From Pelagibacterium limicola (GTDB lineage Bacteria; Pseudomonadota; Alphaproteobacteria; Rhizobiales; Devosiaceae), in NCBI RefSeq assembly GCF_015694405.1, contig NZ_JADQDB010000002.1:1-64000 (forward strand): DNA of 64,000 nt. Direction: 5' to 3'. Below are positions 16,363 through 26,948 of this stretch, one piece after another. The notes under the pieces are model-generated. The model had not been told where the DNA came from, did not search any database, and saw nothing but the letters and a program-made list of their open reading frames with translations. Each line of letters starts with the position of its first letter. The first letter of the stretch is position 1. The translations under genes and the position numbers were made by a program.

Positions 16363-16602
16363 TCACTCGGAACTGGTCCACTTGGCGACGACTTCCGCGC
16401 TTGGAGCAGTGCCCTTTGCATGTGCTTCGACGCTCACCGGTTTGTGGTGCACGCTGATGACCGTGAGGAAATGCGTGGCACCGTCATAATCGCACGCGAT
16501 CCGGTCACCCGGGGAGGGTGCGGAGAGAAAAGTATAGTCGCCCCAATCCTGGGACTGGAAATTGACCGACCCGCGTTCGACCAGAAGCCGGGCTGAATAC
16601 AT
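16363..16602 (-). CDS. Small conserved-looking hypothetical protein
   Basis: The frame encodes 79 residues from ATG 16602, with GGGAG nine bases upstream; an in-frame GTG at 16608 is the alternative. It has no signal peptide and no membrane helix. The sequence (MYSARLLVERGSVNFQ, then a GDRIACDYDG strand-turn pattern) suggests a small beta-rich fold. I do not recognise a family. It is convergent with the sugar permease and divergent from trkA. Codon use is like its neighbours, which favours a real gene. Confidence 0.55.
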   Translation of the reverse strand: MYSARLLVERGSVNFQSQDWGDYTFLSAPSPGDRIACDYDGATHFLTVISVHHKPVSVEAHAKGTAPSAEVVAKWTSSE

Positions 16603-16819
16603 CTGCACTTACTCCCACAGATAAGGACAGCGCGATACCGGAAGTTGTTGATTTTCTGCGCGAACCACGCGCCGCGACCGGCCCGTCGCAATACTAGAAT
16701 GAACGTTTTTTGTGAGACGTGTCCAGCGTATTTTTGCACAGCATTGCGCTTTGGGCTTGGCTTATGGGGGCAGGCGCGGTAGTAACCGCGCCCGTATCGC
16801 ATTGCTCGGAGACCGAGAA

Positions 16820-18205
16820 ATGAGAGTTGTCGTTTGCGGGGCCGGCCAGGTCGGCACCACTATTGCCCGACATCTCGCGACCGAAGGCGTTAACGTCACC
16901 GTCATCGATAACGATCAGGACCAGGTTCGCCGGGTCGATGAGAGCTATGACGTGCGGGGTATCGTTGGGTATGCCTCTCATCCGGCAACGCTGCGCAAGG
17001 CTGGTGCCAAGGACGCGGACATGCTGATTGCCGTCACGCGGTCCGACGAAGTGAATATGGTGGCCTGTCAGGTGGCCTATTCGCTGTTCGGCGTCAAACG
17101 CCGCATAGCGCGCCTGCGGCACGCCGGTTATCTGTCACAAGACAAGACGGGGCTGTACGCGGCCGAGCATTTGCCGATCGACGTCATTATCTCGCCCGAA
17201 ATCGAAATCGCCGAAGGCATCTCCCGCCGCCTGCGCACGCCGGGTGCGTTCGATATGGTCCCGATGGCCAATGGCGAGGTGGAACTGCTCGGCATTCACG
17301 TCGAATCCAACCGCTGCGCCGTTGTCGGCGAGCGCTTGATGGACATTTCGCGTAGCGACGAGCTCGACGGTGTGTCCATTGTGGCCGTTATCCGAAAGGG
17401 TCGGTTCTTTGTCCCTGACGATAACGACAGGGTCGAGGTTGGCGACGACGTTTACGTCATCGCGCGCGCCGACATGGTGGATCAGGTGATGATGGCCTTC
17501 GGGCATCGAGAACGCGTGGCGCGGCGGCTGGTGATGGTGGGGGCGGGCAACGTCGGGCTTCATCTCGTGCGAAAGGCCCGCAAGGCATCTCCGGGCATCG
17601 ACATCAAGATTATCGAACGCGATCGCCAGCGTGCAGAATATGTCTCGGGCGAATTGGGCGGCGCCGCCGTCGTCCTTCAGGGCGATGCGCTGGACCGCGC
17701 GCTACTTGAGGAGGCGCAGGCTGGACTGGCGGAAACCATCGTTGCCGTAACCAATGACGACGAGACCAACATTTTCGCTTCGGTGCTTGCCAAGCAGGCG
17801 GGCTGCAAGCGTGCCATTACGCTCGTCAACAAGAGTTCGTATGAAAGCCTTATCCCCACGTTGGGGATCGACGCTGTGGTCAATCCAAGTGCGGTGACCA
17901 TCTCCACTGTATTACGCCATATCCGCCGCGGGCCGATTGCCGCGCTCTACACCTTGCGCGAAGATTTCGGCGAGGTCATCGAGGCCGAAATTACCGAAGG
18001 CTCTCGCATGTTGCGGCGCCCGCTCGACCAACTGGGCCTACCCCAGGGCATGAAGATCGGTGCAGTCGTCAGGCAGGGCAGGGTTTTCATCCCCGAGCCC
18101 AGCACTCAGCTTGAGCAGGGAGATCATGTCGTGGCTATGGTGACCTACAGTTACCTGCGGCTAGCCGAGGCGCTGTTGGGCGCCGAAAGGACACATCTGG
18201 GATGA
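16820..18205 (+). CDS. trkA: Trk potassium uptake regulatory protein TrkA
   Basis: This 461-residue cytoplasmic gating protein for TrkH-type K+ channels has two tandem RCK units. Each has an NAD-binding motif (GAGQVG near residue 7; GAGNVG near 240) and a following TrkA-C domain. I start at ATG 16820, which begins MRVVVCGAGQVG as in known TrkA; the frame is open upstream but without homologous sequence. The stop overlaps the trkH start (ATGATG), so the pair is translationally coupled. Confidence 0.95.
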   Translation: MRVVVCGAGQVGTTIARHLATEGVNVTVIDNDQDQVRRVDESYDVRGIVGYASHPATLRKAGAKDADMLIAVTRSDEVNMVACQVAYSLFGVKRRIARLRHAGYLSQDKTGLYAAEHLPIDVIISPEIEIAEGISRRLRTPGAFDMVPMANGEVELLGIHVESNRCAVVGERLMDISRSDELDGVSIVAVIRKGRFFVPDDNDRVEVGDDVYVIARADMVDQVMMAFGHRERVARRLVMVGAGNVGLHLVRKARKASPGIDIKIIERDRQRAEYVSGELGGAAVVLQGDALDRALLEEAQAGLAETIVAVTNDDETNIFASVLAKQAGCKRAITLVNKSSYESLIPTLGIDAVVNPSAVTISTVLRHIRRGPIAALYTLREDFGEVIEAEITEGSRMLRRPLDQLGLPQGMKIGAVVRQGRVFIPEPSTQLEQGDHVVAMVTYSYLRLAEALLGAERTHLG

Positions 18206-19704
18206 TGCCCGCCCGCGCCAGAAGCGTAGGTGTTAAATCCACCGTCGCACCGGGGCTGAAGCCGGTGCTCTACCTCGTGGGGCTGGTACTCCTGACCGCC
18301 GCCGCCATGATGGTCTTCCCGATGCTCGTGGACATTTACTACCGCAACCCCGATTGGCAGGCGTTTGCGTCAGCTGCCATGCTGGCGGCGGTCATAGGCG
18401 GATTGCTGGTCCGCTACGGGCGCAAATCGCTCAAGGTTGGGCTGACGTTGCGCCAAGCCTTTTTGCTGACACCTTTGAGCTGGTTCAGTGTCGCCGCCGT
18501 AGGGGCATTGCCGTTCTATTTCTCCGAATACGGGATTGTCAGCCGATCCATCGTCGATTCGGTCTTTGAATCGGTTTCGGGCATTACGACCACGGGCTCC
18601 ACGGTCCTGAGCGGGCTCGACGGAGCGCCGCCAGGCATGTTGCTCTGGCGCGCGTTGCTGCAATGGATGGGTGGCATCGGGATTATCGGGACGGCCATCG
18701 CCATTCTTCCCGCTCTCGGCATCGGCGGTATGCAGCTGTTCCGGACCGAATCCTCGGACCGCTCGGAAAAAGCCATGCCCCGGGTCAGGCAGATCGCCGC
18801 GAGCATCGTTCTCGTCTACCTCGGGCTTACCGTCCTCGCCGCAATCGTCTACTGGGCGGCCGGCATGCGGCTCTTCGATGCTGTAGCCCACGCGCTGACG
18901 TCGATCGCCACCGGCGGTTATTCCACCTCGGACTCCTCGTTTGGCAATTGGGAAGAGAACGGCATTCAGTGGTTCGCGACCTTGTTCATGCTCTCAGGAG
19001 CTATTCCCTTCGTGCTTTACGTCCGCCTGATCGCGGGAGAGGGTAGGGCGCTGTGGGATCAGCAGGTCCGCACGCTGGTCGCCTTTCTCGCCGTTGTTAT
19101 CCTGGCGCTAGGCCTTTGGCTGACCTTGTCCGGGCAATACGATCCCGAGCCAGCCTTCCGGCACGCCGCATTCAATGTGGTGTCGGTCGTAACCACGACG
19201 GGTTACGCCACGGCGGATTATGGCCTTTGGGGCAATTTTGCCATTGGCCTGTTCTTCGGCTTGACGTTTATCGGCGGCTGCACTGGTTCGACATCCGGCG
19301 GGATCAAGATCTTCCGCTTCGAAGTCATGGCATTGATGCTCAAGGCGCATTTCATGCGCTTGCTGTATCCGCGCGGTGTTTTCCGCAGCTACTACGGCGA
19401 GCGCCCGGTCGGCGATGAGGTCATCGGTTCCGTCGTGGCGTTCTTCGCCGTGTTTTTCCTCTGCTATGCGGTGTTCACAATCGCGCTGATGGCACTGGGG
19501 CTCGATTTCCTCACAAGTGCCAGTGGGGCAGTAACTGCGCTGGCGAACGTAGGCCCCGGATTGGGTGAAATTATCGGCCCTGCCGGCAACTTCGGAACGC
19601 TGCCCGATGCCGCGAAATGGCTCCTGAGCCTTGCAATGCTGCTCGGACGGCTGGAACTGTTCACCGTACTGATCCTGTTCGTTCCTCGCTTCTGGCGAGG
19701 GTAG
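18202..19704 (+). CDS. trkH: Trk potassium uptake transmembrane protein TrkH
   Basis: This 500-residue K+ translocating subunit has four pore-loop repeats. Recognisable filter segments are SGITTTGSTV, LTSIATGGYS, VVTTTGYATADYG and a fourth near ALANVGPGLGEIIG. GGCTGSTSGGIKIFR is the conserved loop region before the last repeat. The protein is in the inner membrane and gated by TrkA. It ends 3 bases before the convergent ABC exporter gene. Confidence 0.95.
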   Translation: MMPARARSVGVKSTVAPGLKPVLYLVGLVLLTAAAMMVFPMLVDIYYRNPDWQAFASAAMLAAVIGGLLVRYGRKSLKVGLTLRQAFLLTPLSWFSVAAVGALPFYFSEYGIVSRSIVDSVFESVSGITTTGSTVLSGLDGAPPGMLLWRALLQWMGGIGIIGTAIAILPALGIGGMQLFRTESSDRSEKAMPRVRQIAASIVLVYLGLTVLAAIVYWAAGMRLFDAVAHALTSIATGGYSTSDSSFGNWEENGIQWFATLFMLSGAIPFVLYVRLIAGEGRALWDQQVRTLVAFLAVVILALGLWLTLSGQYDPEPAFRHAAFNVVSVVTTTGYATADYGLWGNFAIGLFFGLTFIGGCTGSTSGGIKIFRFEVMALMLKAHFMRLLYPRGVFRSYYGERPVGDEVIGSVVAFFAVFFLCYAVFTIALMALGLDFLTSASGAVTALANVGPGLGEIIGPAGNFGTLPDAAKWLLSLAMLLGRLELFTVLILFVPRFWRG

Positions 19705-19707
19705 GTC

Positions 19708-21612
19708 TCAGGTTCGCGCCGCTCCAGCGTTGATATTTTCGAGCATCTCGTCGGGAATGTCGTCAAAGCTGGCGTAGTTCATGTTGTAGAGCTTGGCATA
19801 GAGCCCGCCTTTTTCCATCAGTTGGTCGTGGTTCCCCTCTTCGATCAGTTCGCCGTTCTGGAGGACGATAATGCGATCCGCACCGCGGATGGTGGCGAGA
19901 CGATGCGCAATGACCATCCCCGTGCGGCCCTTGAGCAGTGTTTCGAGCGCCTTCTGTATTTCCCGCTCTGTATAGGAGTCGATACTGGCGGTCGCCTCGT
20001 CCAATACGAGGATTTTCGCGTCCGCAACTAGCGCGCGGGCAAAGCTCAGAAGCTGTCGCTGACCAAGCGAAAGATTCGAGCCGCGCTGTTCGAGAATTGT
20101 GTCGTAGCCTTGCGGCAGTCGCTCGATAAATTCGTGCGCGCCGACGGCTTTAGCCGCGGCAACGACATCATCACGATGGGCCCTTTCAGAATTGTAGCGA
20201 ATGTTCTCCAGAACCGAGCCGGTAAACAGAAACGGCTCCTGCAAGACCATTGCCACCTGCCGGCCGAGCGATTCCTGGGTGACTTCGCGCACATCATGGC
20301 CCCCCACCAGAACGGCACCCGATTGTACTTCGTAAAACCGGTGTACCAGCGCCATCGCGCTCGTCTTGCCTGAACCCGTCGGTCCGACGATGGCCACCGT
20401 TTCCCCCGGATTGACCCGGAACGAGACGTTTTTGAGCACGGGACGATTGGGGTCGTATCCGAATACGACATCGCGGAACTCGACCGAGCCATCCATATCG
20501 GCAGTGAGCGCAACGGCGTCCGGCTTGTCGTCTATAGCGACAGGCAGATCCAGCACTTCGATAATGCGCCGCCCTGACGTCATGGCGCGCTGCATGATCG
20601 AGTACTGCATGGTCAGCGAACGTATGGGATCAAAGAACCTCTGAATGTAAAAGAGGAAGGCGACGACGATACCGACCTGCAGGCTTCCATTGAGCACCAG
20701 CGATCCGCCAGCGACGATCACCGTCGCCATCGCAATCCCGGTCAGTGTATCGACGATGGGCACCATCACCTGGGCATATTTGGAGCCGGTGAGTTGGGTC
20801 CTGAGATTGTGATAAGCGCGGTCGTCGTAAAGGTCGAGATTGACCTGCTGGCGGTCTAGGTTCTGGATGGTCCGCACCCCGTTGATGCCCTCGGCCATCG
20901 CTCCATTGGTGAGCGAATTGGTTTCGTGCGCCTTCCAGAAGGCCCGCTTTGCACGCGGCAGCCAGAACAGGCGGACGACGAACAGGGCCGGCATGGTGGA
21001 TAGCGTGAGCAGCCCCAGTCCCCAATCAAGGCTAAGCAGCACGACGACGATGCCAACGAGAAGCACTGCGTCACCCACCGAAACGATGGACGTTTCGAGG
21101 AATTCCTGCATGGAGTTGACGTCGCCTTGAAGCCGGCTCATTAGCCGCCCCACCTCGGTCTTGTCCATGAAACTCAGCGACACGGCCTGAAGGCGAGCGA
21201 ACATGGCCCGGCGCATGTCGAACAGGACGTTTTCCGCGACGTGGCCGACCTGGATTTCCTGCAGGTAGGAGGCTCCGTAATTGAGCAGTACCATGGCGGC
21301 GAAGGCCGCAATGGCCCAGCCGAGATTAGTAAGGTTGCCCCCTTCCACCATGCCGCTGTCGATGGCGTAGCCGATGATTAGCGGAATCGCGAGTTGGGTC
21401 ACGGTGAAGGCGAGTACCGCAGCGATGGAAATGTATATCCGGCGCCGGTAGGGGTGCACGAACTTCCAGATCCGGCGGACCGTCCGGGGGTCATAGGCCT
21501 TGCCGAAGACTTCTTCCTCGATTGTGTGGCTGCCTACGGTTGCGTGCGGCGGGCGGCGCTGGGTGGAATAGGCGCTGGCCATTTGTTCTTCGTCGGGATT
21601 TGTCGTCTTCAT
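19708..21612 (-). CDS. ABC exporter, fused membrane-ATPase subunit (canonical catalytic Glu)
   Basis: This 634-residue type IV ABC exporter subunit has six helices in roughly residues 50-340 and a C-terminal ATPase with Walker A GPTGSGKT. The signature LSLGQRQLL deviates from LSGGQ. Walker B is ILVLDEATASID with the catalytic Glu, and the H-loop is VIAHRLATI. It overlaps the upstream subunit gene by 4 bases. Together the two subunits have the asymmetric site pattern of heterodimeric exporters (TM287/288 or LmrCD type). Substrate unknown; drugs, lipids or peptides are possible. Confidence 0.92.
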   Translation of the reverse strand: MKTTNPDEEQMASAYSTQRRPPHATVGSHTIEEEVFGKAYDPRTVRRIWKFVHPYRRRIYISIAAVLAFTVTQLAIPLIIGYAIDSGMVEGGNLTNLGWAIAAFAAMVLLNYGASYLQEIQVGHVAENVLFDMRRAMFARLQAVSLSFMDKTEVGRLMSRLQGDVNSMQEFLETSIVSVGDAVLLVGIVVVLLSLDWGLGLLTLSTMPALFVVRLFWLPRAKRAFWKAHETNSLTNGAMAEGINGVRTIQNLDRQQVNLDLYDDRAYHNLRTQLTGSKYAQVMVPIVDTLTGIAMATVIVAGGSLVLNGSLQVGIVVAFLFYIQRFFDPIRSLTMQYSIMQRAMTSGRRIIEVLDLPVAIDDKPDAVALTADMDGSVEFRDVVFGYDPNRPVLKNVSFRVNPGETVAIVGPTGSGKTSAMALVHRFYEVQSGAVLVGGHDVREVTQESLGRQVAMVLQEPFLFTGSVLENIRYNSERAHRDDVVAAAKAVGAHEFIERLPQGYDTILEQRGSNLSLGQRQLLSFARALVADAKILVLDEATASIDSYTEREIQKALETLLKGRTGMVIAHRLATIRGADRIIVLQNGELIEEGNHDQLMEKGGLYAKLYNMNYASFDDIPDEMLENINAGAART

Positions 21613-23465
21613 TGGGCCGCACCTCCAAGTTCCAGCACTTCCGGAGGACGGGTCTGCAGATCATAGAGCGCCCTGTACCGCCCTCCCAACGCGAGGAGGG
21701 TTTCGTGATTACCTTCCTCCGTGACGCATCCACACTCGAGGAACAGAATCTTGTCCGCGTGCATGAGTGAACTCAAACGGTGCGAGATGATGATGGTGAC
21801 GCGATCTTCTGCATAACGCCTGATAGCTCTGCGGATGCGGTGTTCGGTGCCCGCATCGATTGCGGCCGTCGAGTCGTCGAAGATCATGATGGCTGGCTTG
21901 AGCAAGAGGCTGCGCGCGATGGCCAACCTCTGGCGCTGGCCGCCTGAAAGCGAAACCCCCCGCTCGCCCACAACCGTATCGTAGTCGGCCGGAAGGCCCG
22001 CGATGTAGTTATGAAGCTGCGCGCTTTCCGCTGCCCGCTCGATGCGGGTTTCCTTGGCCCAGGGGTCGCCATAAGCGATGTTGTTTTCAATGGTGGTGGT
22101 GAACAGGAAAGTATCCTGCTGCACCACGGCTACGGCGCGCCTCAGCGAGTCCAGTGTGACATCACGGATGTCCTGGCCGTCGATAGTGATCCGGCCCGCC
22201 GTTACGTCATAGAGCCGAGGAACAAGATGGGCGATAGTGGATTTCCCGCTTCCCGGCGCACCGACGATTCCAATCGTCTGACCAGCACGAGCCTCGAAAC
22301 TGACCCCGCTCAAAGTGGAATGTTTCGCGCCGCCATAGGCAAAGTGGACATTCTCGAAGCGGAGCGTGCCCTTCGTTACCTCAAGTGGCTTGGCATCGGG
22401 CCTGTCTTCAATTTCGACAGGCAGGTCGAGCACCGAAAAGAAGCGATCGCCACAGATCGAGGCGCGGGCAAAGGAATTGACCATCAGCCCCAACTGACGC
22501 ACTGGCATTTGCAGGATCGTCATGAAGGTGAGGAACGAGGCAAGTGTGCCCACGGTCATCTCGCCGGCGATGACCTTGGTGCCGCCGGCCCACAGCACGA
22601 GGCCCATCGCGATAAAGAAGGAGAATGTCATGACCGAGGTATTGCGCACCCTGATGCCGACTCGCTCATGCGCCAATTCGAGCGCGTCGCGGGACGCCGC
22701 GTCAAATTTTTCGAGTTCGTGTTTCTGCCCCGAAAAGGCGCGCACGACACGGATGCCGCCCAGGTTCTCGTCCATGACTCTGGTGAGGGCGGAAAGCTTG
22801 TCCTGAAGAATCAGCCAGGTCTTGCGCAGAGCGAGCTGCGCAGACGAAGAGCGCCAGGCGACAAAGGGGGCGAAGCTCAGCGAAAGCAGGCCCAGCAAGA
22901 GGTCGGTGGAAATCAAAAGCCAGGCGCCAAATCCAAGCAGGACCGACAGCAGAACAACCCGGATGAGACCCGTCGAGAAAAAGATGCGAAGGCCTTCGAG
23001 ATCGAGCAGGCCGACGGTGATGAGGTCACCCGAATGTACCTTGTCGTGATAGGAATAGGGAAGCCGCTGCACCTTGTCGTAAAAGGCCAGGCGCAACTCG
23101 TAGCCGACATGGTGACCGACCGATTCCGCGAAATAGTTTTGTAATAGCGTGAAGATACCGCGCCCGATCGAGACGGCGAGCAAGGTGAGCGCGCTCCACC
23201 ATAGCGCCTGTTCAGCCCCTTCCGTGGTAACCGAGAGTATATTCTGCGCCCGGTCGATCGCTTCGCCAAGCAGACGCGGTATCGTCAATTGCAGCAATGC
23301 GGCAATAACAGTCGCACCTATGGCAATGGTCGCCTGCCAGTAGTGGCGCAGGGAAAAGAGCGTCAAACGGACGAGCGGAACGCGGCCTTTCCCGCTATGG
23401 GCAGCCGCAATATGGCTTCTCGCATCGCCGCGAGCACGATCGCGGCCAGCCTTGAGCGTGATCAA
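21609..23465 (-). CDS. ABC exporter, fused membrane-ATPase subunit (degenerate catalytic site)
   Basis: This 618-residue partner subunit has six helices (about residues 35-330), then Walker A GAPGSGKS and a canonical signature LSGGQRQRL. Its Walker B segment reads IMIFDDSTAAID, so the catalytic Glu is Asp (residue 531). The deviant LSLGQ of the partner completes one inactive ATP site, as known for heterodimeric exporters. The ORF begins at TTG 23465; no earlier ATG is in frame, and a later start is possible, so the start is uncertain by up to about 30 residues. Confidence 0.9.
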   Translation of the reverse strand: MITLKAGRDRARGDARSHIAAAHSGKGRVPLVRLTLFSLRHYWQATIAIGATVIAALLQLTIPRLLGEAIDRAQNILSVTTEGAEQALWWSALTLLAVSIGRGIFTLLQNYFAESVGHHVGYELRLAFYDKVQRLPYSYHDKVHSGDLITVGLLDLEGLRIFFSTGLIRVVLLSVLLGFGAWLLISTDLLLGLLSLSFAPFVAWRSSSAQLALRKTWLILQDKLSALTRVMDENLGGIRVVRAFSGQKHELEKFDAASRDALELAHERVGIRVRNTSVMTFSFFIAMGLVLWAGGTKVIAGEMTVGTLASFLTFMTILQMPVRQLGLMVNSFARASICGDRFFSVLDLPVEIEDRPDAKPLEVTKGTLRFENVHFAYGGAKHSTLSGVSFEARAGQTIGIVGAPGSGKSTIAHLVPRLYDVTAGRITIDGQDIRDVTLDSLRRAVAVVQQDTFLFTTTIENNIAYGDPWAKETRIERAAESAQLHNYIAGLPADYDTVVGERGVSLSGGQRQRLAIARSLLLKPAIMIFDDSTAAIDAGTEHRIRRAIRRYAEDRVTIIISHRLSSLMHADKILFLECGCVTEEGNHETLLALGGRYRALYDLQTRPPEVLELGGAAQ

Positions 23466-23596
23466 GGGATATTCCAGACGTCAAAAGGCGACGAAAGGGG
23501 GCTTCGTCGGCGAAATTGTGTGAATAGACTCGCAAAGAATGATTGAAGGGCGATTTTTTCGCCAGATCAAGGGGTAAGGCAATAAAAGATGAGCCC

Positions 23597-23627
23597 TTGA
23601 CCTTCCCATGATGGGAACCTCTACATT
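23597..23627 (+). promoter_or_regulatory. CueR-type promoter of copA (19-bp spacer, dyad in spacer)
   Basis: TTGACC (23597-23602) and TACATT (23622-23627) are 19 bases apart, the overlong spacer typical of MerR-family activated promoters. The spacer holds a perfect inverted repeat TTCCCAT-G-ATGGGAA (23603-23617). CueR would twist this DNA when bound to Cu(I). copA starts 24 bases downstream of the -10. Confidence 0.75.
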
Positions 23628-23650
23628 GCGTTCACAATGAGGATACGCCC

Positions 23651-26140
23651 ATGAGTGAACTGGATTTGGAGCCCAAACGCACGCCGCTGATCTTCCCGGT
23701 CCGAGGAATGAGCTGCGCTTCTTGTGTAAAGCGGGTTGAAGGGGCTGCCGCTAAGGTGCCGGGCGTCTTGCACGCAACGGCCAATTACGCCAGCGACACG
23801 CTGAGCGTCGAAACCGACGGCGAATTCGATCCCACTGCGCTGGAGCAGGCGGTGCGGGAAGCGGGCTATGATCTTTCCGTCTCGCATGTCGAGATCGGCA
23901 TCGAGGGCATGTCGTGTGCGTCCTGCGTCAAGCGTGTCGAGAACGCGATTTCCGCTGTGCCCGGCGTCGTTTCGGCATCGGTCAATCTCGTTTCCGAGCG
24001 CGCCACGATCGCATTGGTCCAGGGAGACGCTGGGCTGGCCGACGTGGAAGCCGCGATAACCAGGGCGGGCTATACGCCGCGCCGGCTTTCAGGGCGGACC
24101 GGAGCATTGCGCCAGGATGCCAAGGAAAAGGAAAGCGATGAGCTCAAGCGCGACGTTCTGATTGCCGGGCTGCTGACGATCCCGCTCTTCGTTCTTGAAA
24201 TGGGCGGGCATCTTTATCCGCCTCTACATCATTGGCTTATGGGCATTGTTTCGATGCAGTGGCTGTATGTCGGCTACTTTGTCCTGGCCAGTATCGTCAT
24301 GTTCGGTCCGGGGCGCCGGTTTTATGTCAAAGGCTTCCCCGCACTTATCCGGGGCGCTCCCGACATGAATTCGCTGGTGGCGATCGGAACAAGCGCCGCC
24401 TGGCTCTATTCAAGCGTCGTCACCTTTGCGCCGCACCTGTTGCCCGCTTCCGCGCGCAATATCTACTTCGAGGCCGCCGCCGTTATAGTCGCGCTGATCC
24501 TCGTCGGCAGGCTGCTCGAAGCAAGGGCAAAGGGCCGGACCAACGAAGCCGTCAGGCGACTGATCGGCCTGCAGGCCAAAACCGCACGCGTGGAGCGCGG
24601 CGGCGAAACGGTGGATGTACCCATCGATCAGGTAAGACTCGATGACATCATCATCATCCGACCAGGCGAGAAAATCGCCGTCGACGGAAAGGTGACCGAG
24701 GGTGCATCCTATGTCGATGAATCGATGATCTCGGGTGAGCCGGTGCCGGTTGCCAAGGCAGCAGGGGACTCGGTTATCGGCGGCACGATCAACAAGACCG
24801 GCAGTTTCCGCTTTCGCGCAACCCGCATCGGGGGCGATACGATGCTGGCCCAGATCATCCGGCTGGTCGAAGCGGCACAGGGCAGTAAGCTGCCCATTCA
24901 GGCGCTGGTCGATCAGGTTACGGCATGGTTCGTTCCAGTCGTGATCGCCATCTCGGTCCTGACCTTCGGCGTCTGGGCAATCTTTGGCCCCGAACCGGCG
25001 CATACGTTTGGACTTATAAATGCCGTCGCCGTACTCATCATTGCGTGTCCGTGTGCGATGGGGCTTGCGACGCCGACTTCAATCATGGTCGGGACGGGGA
25101 GGGCGGCCGAATTTGGCGTCCTGTTCCGCAAAGGCGAGGCGTTGCAGCGGCTGCGCGATGTCGGCGTTGTCGCGTTGGACAAAACCGGTACGCTGACCAA
25201 AGGCGCACCGGAAATGACCGATTTCATCGTTGCCGACGGGTGGGATGAAGCCGAAACGCTGGCGCTCGTCGCGGCCGCCGAGGTCGGTTCGGAACACCCG
25301 ATTGGAGAGTCGATCGTTGCTGCGGCGAAGGCCCGCGGCTTGGCGCTGGAAAGCGCACAACAGTTCGATACGGTCGCCGGTTCGGGCGTAGTCGCGACAG
25401 TCGCCGGTAAAAAGATCGAGATCGGAACCGACCGGTTCATGACCGGCTTGGGCTATGACACATCGGGGTTTGTGCCGACAGTTGCGGCCCTTGGCGAAGA
25501 AGGCAAGACCCCCGTGCTTGCCGCCATCGATGGTAGGATCGCCGCTGTCATCGCCGTCTCCGATCCAATCAAGCCGACGAGCCGGGAGGCGATAGACCAT
25601 TTCCACGCGATGGGTCTAAAGGTGACGATGATAACCGGCGACAACCGGCGAACGGCCGATGCCATCGCGCGCCGCCTCGGCATCGACACCGTGGTGGCTG
25701 AGGTCCTTCCCGCCGGCAAGGTGGACGCCATCAAGAGCCTCAAGAGCGAAGGGATGCTCGCTTTTGTAGGAGACGGGATCAACGACGCGCCAGCGCTTGC
25801 AGAAGCCGATGTTGGGATCGCGGTCGGGACGGGAACCGATGTCGCCATCGAAAGCGCTGATGTGGTGCTGGTGGGCGGCGACATGCGCGGCACCGTTCAG
25901 GCGATCGCCATCTCCCGCGCTACCTTGCGCAATATTCGCCAAAATCTTGTCTGGGCGTTCGGATATAACATGCTGCTCATCCCGGTGGCGGCGGGCGTGC
26001 TCTATCCGCCCTTCGGTATTCTGCTTTCGCCGGCACTCGCAGCCGGAGCCATGGCGCTATCGAGCGTTTGCGTGCTGGCGAACGCCCTGCGGCTCAAGGG
26101 ATATGTGCCGCCCCTCGCGGAAAGAGGAGGACAGGAATGA
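23651..26140 (+). CDS. copA: Cu(I)-exporting P1B-type ATPase CopA
   Basis: This 829-residue copper pump has two N-terminal heavy-metal domains with GMSCASC motifs (Cys 22/25 and 89/92). It has eight membrane helices, the intramembrane site CPC in [13 protein letters not shown], the phosphorylated Asp in DKTGTLTKG, the actuator motif SGEPVP, and MITGDN and [10 protein letters not shown] of the ATP-binding domain. CPC with these domains indicates Cu(I)/Ag(I) export to the periplasm. It is coupled to cueR by an ATGA overlap and preceded by a MerR-type promoter. Confidence 0.96.
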   Translation: MSELDLEPKRTPLIFPVRGMSCASCVKRVEGAAAKVPGVLHATANYASDTLSVETDGEFDPTALEQAVREAGYDLSVSHVEIGIEGMSCASCVKRVENAISAVPGVVSASVNLVSERATIALVQGDAGLADVEAAITRAGYTPRRLSGRTGALRQDAKEKESDELKRDVLIAGLLTIPLFVLEMGGHLYPPLHHWLMGIVSMQWLYVGYFVLASIVMFGPGRRFYVKGFPALIRGAPDMNSLVAIGTSAAWLYSSVVTFAPHLLPASARNIYFEAAAVIVALILVGRLLEARAKGRTNEAVRRLIGLQAKTARVERGGETVDVPIDQVRLDDIIIIRPGEKIAVDGKVTEGASYVDESMISGEPVPVAKAAGDSVIGGTINKTGSFRFRATRIGGDTMLAQIIRLVEAAQGSKLPIQALVDQVTAWFVPVVIAISVLTFGVWAIFGPEPAHTFGLINAVAVLIIACPCAMGLATPTSIMVGTGRAAEFGVLFRKGEALQRLRDVGVVALDKTGTLTKGAPEMTDFIVADGWDEAETLALVAAAEVGSEHPIGESIVAAAKARGLALESAQQFDTVAGSGVVATVAGKKIEIGTDRFMTGLGYDTSGFVPTVAALGEEGKTPVLAAIDGRIAAVIAVSDPIKPTSREAIDHFHAMGLKVTMITGDNRRTADAIARRLGIDTVVAEVLPAGKVDAIKSLKSEGMLAFVGDGINDAPALAEADVGIAVGTGTDVAIESADVVLVGGDMRGTVQAIAISRATLRNIRQNLVWAFGYNMLLIPVAAGVLYPPFGILLSPALAAGAMALSSVCVLANALRLKGYVPPLAERGGQE

Positions 26141-26550
26141 TGAACATCGGGGAGGCCGCTAAAGCCTCAGGCGTCTCAGCTAAGATGATCCGCTACTATG
26201 AGTCGATCGGACTCATCTCCGAGGCCGATCGCACCCATAGCAATTACCGCGTCTATGGAACGAACGACGTGCATACGCTGCGCTTCATCAAGCGAGCACG
26301 AAATCTGGGATTTTCGATGGAAGAAACGTCGGCGTTGCTGGCGCTTTGGCACGACAGGACGCGCGCGAGTGCCGACGTTAAACAGATCGCGACCGAACAC
26401 GTTCAAGCTCTGGAAACGCGCATCTCCGAACTCCAGGAGATGGCGGATACGCTCCGCCACCTCGTTCATTGCTGCTCGGGTGATAATCGCCCGGATTGCC
26501 CCATACTGAGCAATCTGGCCGGGCAGGATAGGGCGGTCGGGCAGGCCTGA
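26137..26550 (+). CDS. cueR: CueR-like copper-responsive MerR-family regulator
   Basis: I start at ATG 26137, which gives [27 protein letters not shown], the standard MerR N-terminus, after a GAGGAGGACAGG ribosome site; the longer open frame overlaps copA. The 137-residue protein has the winged helix, a long dimer helix and the metal loop [12 protein letters not shown]. The paired Cys (CSGDNRPDC spacing) match Cu(I)-sensing CueR. It likely activates copA and the convergent DUF305 gene through the two boxes described here. Confidence 0.93.
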   Translation: MMNIGEAAKASGVSAKMIRYYESIGLISEADRTHSNYRVYGTNDVHTLRFIKRARNLGFSMEETSALLALWHDRTRASADVKQIATEHVQALETRISELQEMADTLRHLVHCCSGDNRPDCPILSNLAGQDRAVGQA

Positions 26551-26559
26551 CAGTGGGAT

Positions 26560-26913
26560 TTACTGGGCGCTGCGTGCAAGCCATTCGCGCATCCAGGCAA
26601 TCTCGGCTTCCTGTGCCGCAATGATCTCTTCGGCAAGCGCGCGGATTTCGGGGTCTTCGCCATGTTCCAGAACCACGCGCGCCATGTCGATGGCGCCTTG
26701 ATGGTGGGGGATCATCCCGCGCACGAAATCGACGTCGGCGTTACCGGAATAGTCGATGTTCATGCCTTCGTGCATGCGCGCATTGGCGTCGACATAACCG
26801 CGAATAGCGGGGTTGTCAGCGTTGTTTCCGGTATCGAGGTGCTGGTGGTCTTGTGCAAATGCGAAACTCGCGGCAAAGGCAGCGGATCCGAACAGGAGGG
26901 CACGTTTCTTCAT
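26560..26913 (-). CDS. Periplasmic DUF305-family protein, probable copper-binding
   Basis: This 117-residue protein has a signal peptide ([21 protein letters not shown]) and a compact helical DUF305 domain with the family motif [16 protein letters not shown]. His- and Met-rich stretches ([21 protein letters not shown]) are plausible copper ligands. DUF305 proteins often sit in copper-resistance clusters, and this one ends 10 bases from cueR on the opposite strand. Its promoter carries a second MerR-type box. The precise role (metal buffering or chaperone) is inferred. Confidence 0.88.
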   Translation of the reverse strand: MKKRALLFGSAAFAASFAFAQDHQHLDTGNNADNPAIRGYVDANARMHEGMNIDYSGNADVDFVRGMIPHHQGAIDMARVVLEHGEDPEIRALAEEIIAAQEAEIAWMREWLARSAQ

Positions 26914-26948
26914 CGTTTTAGGACCTTTCTACGGTTACTAGCGTGCCG

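Noticed and set aside
22011-23144. 377-codon plus-strand open frame opposite the ABC exporter
   Set aside because: It is antisense to a well-conserved ATPase and membrane domain, has no family features, and is the kind of shadow frame expected in GC-rich codon patterns.
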